Source of the DNA: Sceloporus undulatus
Lineage: Eukaryota > Chordata > Lepidosauria > Squamata > Phrynosomatidae
Assembly: GCF_019175285.1 (NCBI RefSeq)
Contig: NC_056523.1
Location: 178,932,937 to 178,996,936 of the forward strand
DNA: 64,000 nucleotides
Direction: 5' to 3'
The position numbers and the translations under genes were made by a program. Every line of letters begins with the position of its first letter. Within the stretch, counting starts at the first letter, position 1. This document shows positions 59,000 through 64,000 of the stretch, piece after piece. The notes beneath the pieces are model-generated. The model made no database searches, was not told the origin of the DNA, and saw nothing but the letters and a program-made list of their open reading frames with translations.

Positions 59000-60230
59000 G
59001 GCATATACACACACATCTCATTTCAGTTAATTTTAGTAGCTATGTATGGGGTTGCACTGTAAGTAAACATAAGGCTTTATAGTGTGTGATTTGGTTTACT
59101 CTCTATATGTGTGGTTTGTTTTACCTCTATGAAATTTTCTGTAAAGGAACAATAGAAGCAATTTTAACTGTATTCTAAAAGACAGAGACATGAGACACAT
59201 GGGCTTGTTTACAATTTATTGATATTCATCTTTATCCCAAAATCTTTAGATGCTTTAAAATGAGAAAATGTTAAATCCACAACGTTCAATATATAATATA
59301 ATAGACTACGTTCTCCTATAATAAAGATAGTAAGCCAACTCTAGTATTAGAGATAGTTGACAGAGTTTGGGAAATTGCTGTTAAAAATGATTAGCTCCAT
59401 GATAATTACAATGTAAAATAGCAACTATTTATCACAATTCAAAATTAAAGTACCTATGGTAAATTATTTCCTTTTTCAGTGTTTAACCCCACCATGAGAA
59501 TGCAATTAGTTGCTACTCTATGATAGGTACACACCTAAGTAGTGAGGCACATACATCATATAACTATAAAACAGTTGTAGTTGCAGTGTATAAAGAATTT
59601 TTAAAAGTCCTATTCTTTAGAAATATAATTGTTTTGGCAAGTTAACTACAAATTTGATGTTTCTATTGAAATCTTAACAAATTTACTTTAAAATGATGAG
59701 AAATTATAAAAAATAATATTGCAGTTATCTGACATGGTTTTATTTAATTTAATCTATTCATTTTCATCCCAGTCAGTTTTAACTTATATTATTTCCTATG
59801 TTATCAAAGTTGGACCAAACATATAATTTCTTATTGTCATGTGAAGCCACATTTACAACAAAGAAACTCAAAAGCATTTGGTGCATGCACCTAATAGAAA
59901 GACATAATGAATAATTAACAATGCCCTTACACAAAATAAAAAAAAGATGCAACCACCGTTCACTGGTATAATAACTCATCTTAAAAGGATAGGTCTTGCA
60001 TTATTTCTTGTACATCAGCAGATTAGGGTTCTGAAGGATGTAGGCTGCCAAGAAATTTGAAACAAAGGTTGCTTTATATATATTACACTCAGGATGGTGA
60101 AAGTCCCAAAAACTGCAATTCCCATAATTTCCCTAATTGGTGATACTGATTCAGACTTAGGATGCGGTTATGCACTGGGATCGATTTCTTAATAACAAGG
60201 TTAGTAAACCTATTGTTAGTCTGTAAAGTG
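59000..60230. other. AT-rich intergenic stretch, no recognised element
   Basis: Low-GC sequence without clear repeat ends, genes or RNA structure. A 66-codon minus-strand frame near 59779-59979 has no recognised family. Confidence 0.5.
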
Positions 60231-60239
60231 ACACCAGAG

Positions 60240-60460
60240 GGCCTGAATATCCAAAGACACCAGATCATGTCTGAGCTTGAAAGCTAAACAGTGTCAGCCC
60301 TGTTTAGTACTTGGATGGGAAACCGCCAAGGAATACCTGATGCTGTAGAGGCTACATTTCAGAGAAAGAACTGGCAAAACCATTTCTGAGCATAACTTGC
60401 CTAAGGAAACCCTATCAGATTAATGGGGTCACCATAAATCGACAGGCGACACACACAAAA
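60240..60460 (+). mobile_element. 5S-rRNA-derived SINE
   Basis: ATGTCTGAGCTTGAAAGCTA and TAGTACTTGGATGGGAAACC match 5S rRNA; the tail ends ACCATAAATCGACAGGCGAC. Confidence 0.8.
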
Positions 60461-60725
60461 TGACACCAATTTCCAATATTTCATGGATGAAAACCAAATA
60501 TAGTGGTCATGTATATCAAAGTGAAGTCAAGAAGACAAATTACTAGGAAGAAAAGACTATCTAGACGAAGCTGCAGCAGTTTCCTTTTGCCAGGGCCTAC
60601 AGAAAAAGGCAAGATTCTGTCCTTTCCTCTCCCTCCTGCTGAGTGCAAACTACTTTTGCATTTGCACCAATGGAGTTAAGAGGAAGACAAAGTGGGAAAG
60701 TGTGAGGAACTGGGGCTGTTGCCAC

Positions 60726-60892
60726 ACTGCAGAAATAAAGCAGTTTGACACCACTTTAACTGCCATGGCTCAGTGCTATAGATTTCTGAGATTTGCAGTT
60801 TGGTGGGGCATAAAACTATAAATCCTAAAATCCCATAGCACTGAATCAAGGCAACTAAAGCAGTGTCGAACTGCTTTATTTCCCCAGTGTAG
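60726..60892. mobile_element. Palindromic MITE (CAGTTTGACACCAC family)
   Basis: CACTGCAGAAATAAAGCAGT at the left and CTGCTTTATTTCCCCAGTG at the right, with a CATGGCTCAGTGCTATAG inner arm. Confidence 0.78.
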
Positions 60893-60895
60893 ACG

Positions 60896-61318
60896 TTGTT
60901 GTTGTTAGGCTGCCTTTGAGCCGACATGGCAACCCTGTGGATGAGACATCTCCAAGCCCCGCTATCCTCCACCGGCTGCTGTGTTTAGGTCTTGTAGATT
61001 CAGGCCTGTGACCTCCCTGATTGAGTCTATCCATTTGCCCTTTCTGCTGCCTTCCACCTTTCCCAGCATTGTTGTCTTTTCTAATGAGACTTGACTTCTC
61101 ATGATGTGGCCAAAGCATGGCAGCCTCAGTTTGGTCATCTTGGCTTCCATGGAGGTTTCTGGCTTGATCTGCTCTAAGGCCCATTTGTTTGTCCTCTTGG
61201 CTGTCCATGGGATCCTCAGCTCTCTTCTCCAGCCCCATGTTTCAAATGAATTGGGTTTTTATCATGTCTTTTCTTCACCCTCCAGCTCTCACATCCATAT
61301 TGGATGATGATGTGTCCT
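60896..61318 (-). mobile_element. BovB LINE 3' fragment
   Basis: The minus strand encodes MEAKMTKLRLPCFGHIMRSQ and MLGKVEGSRKGKWIDSIREV, the C-terminal part of BovB ORF2. It ends about 250 bases before the DCTN2 promoter. Confidence 0.82.
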
Positions 61319-61559
61319 GGAACAAGGAGGCCATTTTTGACACTCCTCCTGGAGAGAAGGCTGAAATGGAGGCCATGCCCTGGAAAGAGGAGGCGTGTGT
61401 GGTCCCCCTCCCTGCCTTGTGTGAGGAGGTGCTTTTCCCCTTTTATTCCCTCAGTTCCAACAGCCTTTGTTTCCCTTGTGTGGGGCGTGACTGAACCCAA
61501 CAGAAGCGAAGAGCCAGCCCTGATTAAAGGCCAGGGAGGAGAGAGAGAATGAGAAAACA

Positions 61560-61753
61560 ACAGCGGTGACGTCACCCTTTAGTTCCCTCCTCTGAAGCCC
61601 AGTCTTCTTCTTCCTATTCCCCCAAGGACTACATCTCCCAGAAGCGCCCGCGAGGCCAAATCCCGCGTCCTGTTCTCGCGAGGGTTGTTCCTGCCTCCCT
61701 CTAGCCGGCCTAAGCGCATCCATCCCTGCCCTGTGTGGCTTGTGTCGCTGGCC
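61560..61753 (+). promoter_or_regulatory. DCTN2: DCTN2 CpG-rich promoter with CRE, ZNF143-like and BANP-like motifs
   Basis: The 190 bases before the ATG are CpG-rich and TATA-less. A full palindromic CRE, TGACGTCA, is at 61567-61574. ACTACATCTCCCAGAAGCGC at 61628-61647 resembles the ZNF143/Staf site. TCTCGCGAGG at 61674-61683 matches nine of ten bases of the TCTCGCGAGA element. This set is typical of broadly expressed housekeeping promoters, which fits a core dynactin subunit. Factor binding is inferred from motif identity only. Confidence 0.7.
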
Positions 61754-61789
61754 ATGGCCGACCCCAAGTACGCAGACCTGCCGGGCATT
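61754..61789 (+). CDS. DCTN2: DCTN2 coding exon 1 (dynactin subunit 2, p50/dynamitin)
   Basis: The ATG at 61754 in strong context (GCTGGCCATGG) encodes MADPKYADLPGI, the invariant N-terminus of dynamitin, which anchors the shoulder of the dynactin complex that activates dynein. The exon ends at GTGAGT after 12 codons, in phase 0, matching the family's short first exon. The frame stays open upstream but has no upstream ATG. The second exon (about ARNEPDVYETSDLPEDD) is not found before 64000. DCTN2 next to KIF5A is a conserved pairing in vertebrates. Confidence 0.93.
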
Positions 61790-62111
61790 GTGAGTCGGGG
61801 AAGGGGGACAGGGCTGGGGCTGGGGCTGGGGCGCTCTAATGGGGGAGGCAGGGGAGCCGCACAAAATGGAGGAGAGCGAGGCTGGAAGGGTGGGGTCTGG
61901 CTCCATGCAAGTCCTCCTTTTCCAGGACGGCGTCCTCCATTTCAGCCTCCTGGTTGTAAGGGGATGGGCATCAATCACACACACCCCTCAAGGGGCAGCT
62001 TTTTGGCCCTCCTCGGCCCTTCTTTGCAAAGGAGCACTGCTTGTAAGCCCCAACACAGACAAGGAAACAAACAAACAAAACAACAACCCTCCATTTCTCA
62101 GCTGGCTGGGT

Positions 62112-62880
62112 GGGTGTTTGTGTTGTGTGCCTTCAGGTCAGTCAATCAATAGATCAATCAGTGTGTTGTGTGTCTTCAAGCCAATCAATAGATCAATCAG
62201 TGTGTTGTGTATCTTCAGGTCAACCAATCAATCTATCGATCAGTGTATTGTGTGCCTTTAAGTCAACCAATCAATCAACAGATCAATCGGTGTGTTGTAT
62301 GCCTTCAAGTCAACCAATCAATTAACAAATCGATCAGTGTGTTGTGTGTCTTCAAGTCAATCATTCAATCAGATCAGTCGGTGTGTTGTGTGTCTTCAAG
62401 TCAGTCAATAGATCATTCGGTGTGTTGTGTGCCTTCAAGTCAATCAATCAATCTATAGATCAATCGGTGTGTTGTGTGTCTTCAAGTCAATCAATAGATC
62501 ATTCGGTGTGTTGTGTGCCTTCAAGTCAATCAATCAATCTATAGATCAATCAGTGTGTTGTGTGTCTTCAAGTCAATCAATAGATCATTCGGTGTGTTGT
62601 GTGCCTTCAAGTCAATCAATCAATCTATAGATCATTTGGTGTGTTGTGTGCCTTCAAGTCAATCAATCAATCTATAGATCAATCAGTGTGTTGTGTGCCT
62701 TCAAGTCAGTCAGTCAATAGATCAGTCAGTGTGTTGCATATCTTCAAGACAACCAATCAATAGATCAATCAATGCGCTGTATATCTTCAAGTCAATCAAT
62801 CAGTCTGCCTTCAAGTCAATCAGTCAATTAGTGTCTTGTGTGCCTTCAAGTCAGTCAGTCAATCAGTCAATAGTCTATTC
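62112..62880 (+). repeat. SINE-derived minisatellite, about 18 units
   Basis: Units of about 39-48 bases share TGTGTTGTGTGCCTTCAAGTC followed by a variable number of AATC repeats and TAGATCA(A/T)TC. The constant part matches the terminal GTGTGCCTTCAAGTC of the common tRNA SINE (reverse orientation, as at 63176), so the array seems to have arisen from a SINE end plus its flank. Long open frames here are a by-product of the repeat. Confidence 0.88.
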
Positions 62881-63175
62881 CAGTCATAGACCAGCATAAC
62901 CAAAAGTAACAGATCTTAATATAAAATAAATAGGACATATGTACAACAGAATCATGTACAACAGAGTGGCATGAAATGCAATACATTTGAAAATCCTAAA
63001 ATTTCTGTAAAGTAATAGTAATAGTAGTGCTAATCATAATTGTGAAGAATCCCTTGTGTAAATCCAAGTGTGTTTTCTAAGTCCATATGAAAACCATGCT
63101 CCTTTGCAACTTCCATGGCTAGCTAATTTCTTATTGCTGTTCTCTACTGCTGGTTTATCAGTTGACTTCAAGCCG

Positions 63176-63392
63176 TAATGGCTTCAAGTGGTTTCTGACT
63201 TATGGCAACCCTAAGGTGAACCTATCACAGGGGTTTCTTGGCAAGTTTTTTCAGAGAGAGTTTGCCATTGCCTTCCCTTGAAGCTGAGAGAGTGTGATTT
63301 GCCAAGTGAATTCCATGGCTGAGCAAGGATTCGAACTCTGGTCTCCAGAGTTATAGTCCAACACTCAAACCACTAGGATACCGACTCTCTAG
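63176..63392 (-). mobile_element. tRNA-derived SINE
   Basis: TTTCTGACTTATGGCAACCC through AAGGATTCGAACTCTGGTCT (B box reversed) and AACCACTAGGATACCGAC. A further SINE end piece lies at 63415-63520. Confidence 0.78.
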
Positions 63393-63525
63393 CACATACC
63401 TCATGTTGTTGTTGTTTTTACTTATGGCAACTGTAAGGTGAACCCAACTCTCCACGTTTCAGCAGGGTGTGTGTGTGTTCAGTGTCAGAAAGAACTTGAA
63501 GGCACACAACAACAAACAACAATTC

Positions 63526-63745
63526 TGGATGTGAAGTCGAAGGCTTTAATGACTGGCATTCAGTTTTTTGTGGGTTTTTTTGGGCTATGTGGCCATGTTC
63601 TAGAAGAGTTTGTTTCTGACATTTCGCCAGCATCTGTGGGTGGCATCTTCAGAGAATCCAGCCATAGATGCTGGCGAAACATCAGAAACATACTCTTCTA
63701 GAACATGGCCACATAGCCCCAAAAACCCCACAAAAAACTAACAAT
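63526..63745. mobile_element. Palindromic Penelope-like repeat with hammerhead-like boxes
   Basis: Arms meet near 63657. Left arm minus strand 63618-63653 reads CTGAAGATGCCACCC, a loop, then GCTGGCGAAATGTC; the right arm reads GATGCTGGCGAAACATC. Same family as 27660-27875. Confidence 0.6.
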
Positions 63746-64000
63746 TCTGGAGTTGGCAGGAGATTGGGAGGTGGGGATCATTCGTGTACATGCAGGCATC
63801 CTTATGCAAAACACTTGGACCAGAAGTGTTTTGGATTTTTTGGGATTTTGGAATTGGCATAAATGTATATAATGAGGAGACTGGATCCAGATCTGAACAC
63901 CAAATTCATGTATATACACATAGCCTGAAGATAATTTTCTACAGCATTTTTAATAATTTTATGCCTGAAACCAAGTTTGTGTCCACTGAACCATCAGAAA

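Larger units (their letters stand above)
61790..64000 (+). other. DCTN2: DCTN2 intron 1 (5' part)
   Basis: Starts at the GTGAGT donor. The first 300 bases are GC-rich and include a short piece of the hAT element that also appears near 49880 and 52160. The middle is a SINE-derived minisatellite (62112-62880). The right part holds SINE fragments and a Penelope-like palindrome (63526-63745). No exon was recognised. Confidence 0.7.

Noticed and set aside
61685-61753. N-terminal extension of DCTN2 upstream of MADPKYADL
   Set aside because: The frame is open but has no ATG before 61754, and the family starts at MADPKYADL.
62112-62880. CRISPR-like array of regularly spaced repeats
   Set aside because: The genome is vertebrate, the spacers are themselves AATC repeats, and the units vary in length; it is a minisatellite.
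63438-63701. Open frame ending in CWRNIRNILF
   Set aside because: The peptide recurs wherever the palindromic Penelope-like repeat occurs and is not a gene.
61800-64000. DCTN2 exon 2
   Set aside because: Looked for a segment encoding ARNEPDVYETSDLPEDD in all plus-strand frames and saw none.

Overview
This 64-kb window is vertebrate chromosomal DNA, almost certainly from a squamate reptile and probably an iguanian lizard; the species cannot be told from the sequence alone. The evidence is split vertebrate genes with GT-AG introns, Sauria SINEs, 5S-rRNA-derived SINEs, BovB/RTE, CR1 and L2-like LINEs, and very many short DNA transposons, including one that resembles the horizontally spread SPIN family.

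Only two protein-coding genes can be supported. The minus strand from 50152 down to 974 carries the first 16 coding exons of KIF5A, the neuronal kinesin-1 heavy chain. They encode 635 residues in unbroken frame: the whole motor domain, the neck and roughly the first half of the stalk. The rest of the gene runs off the left edge. Exons 2-16 occupy about 20 kb, while intron 1 alone is 29.4 kb. On the plus strand, the first coding exon of DCTN2 (dynactin p50/dynamitin) lies at 61754-61789 behind a CpG-rich promoter, and its remaining exons lie beyond the right edge. The two genes stand head to head, as KIF5A and DCTN2 do in mammals, 11.6 kb apart. One encodes a plus-end-directed motor and the other a subunit of the dynein activator.

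Layout: 1-973, partial KIF5A intron 16; 974-20577, KIF5A exons 16 to 2 with repeat-rich introns; 20578-50023, KIF5A intron 1, packed with nested transposons; 50024-50152, exon 1; 50153-50480, 5' UTR and promoter; 50500-51080, a purine-pyrimidine microsatellite block; 51100-61320, intergenic repeats, including a 100-bp assembly gap at 56919-57018 flanked by a near-identical duplicated block; 61560-61789, DCTN2 promoter and exon 1; 61790-64000, DCTN2 intron 1, containing a minisatellite that appears to have grown from a SINE end.

I found no new protein system. The most unusual material is in the repeats. Several repeat families carry a CTGA-hairpin-GAAA box like the core of hammerhead ribozymes in Penelope-like elements. 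One locus is a three-layer nest with target-site duplications for the two inner layers, and a BovB copy contains a clean internal inverted duplication. Open reading frames not listed as genes are short, lack family features, or belong to transposons.
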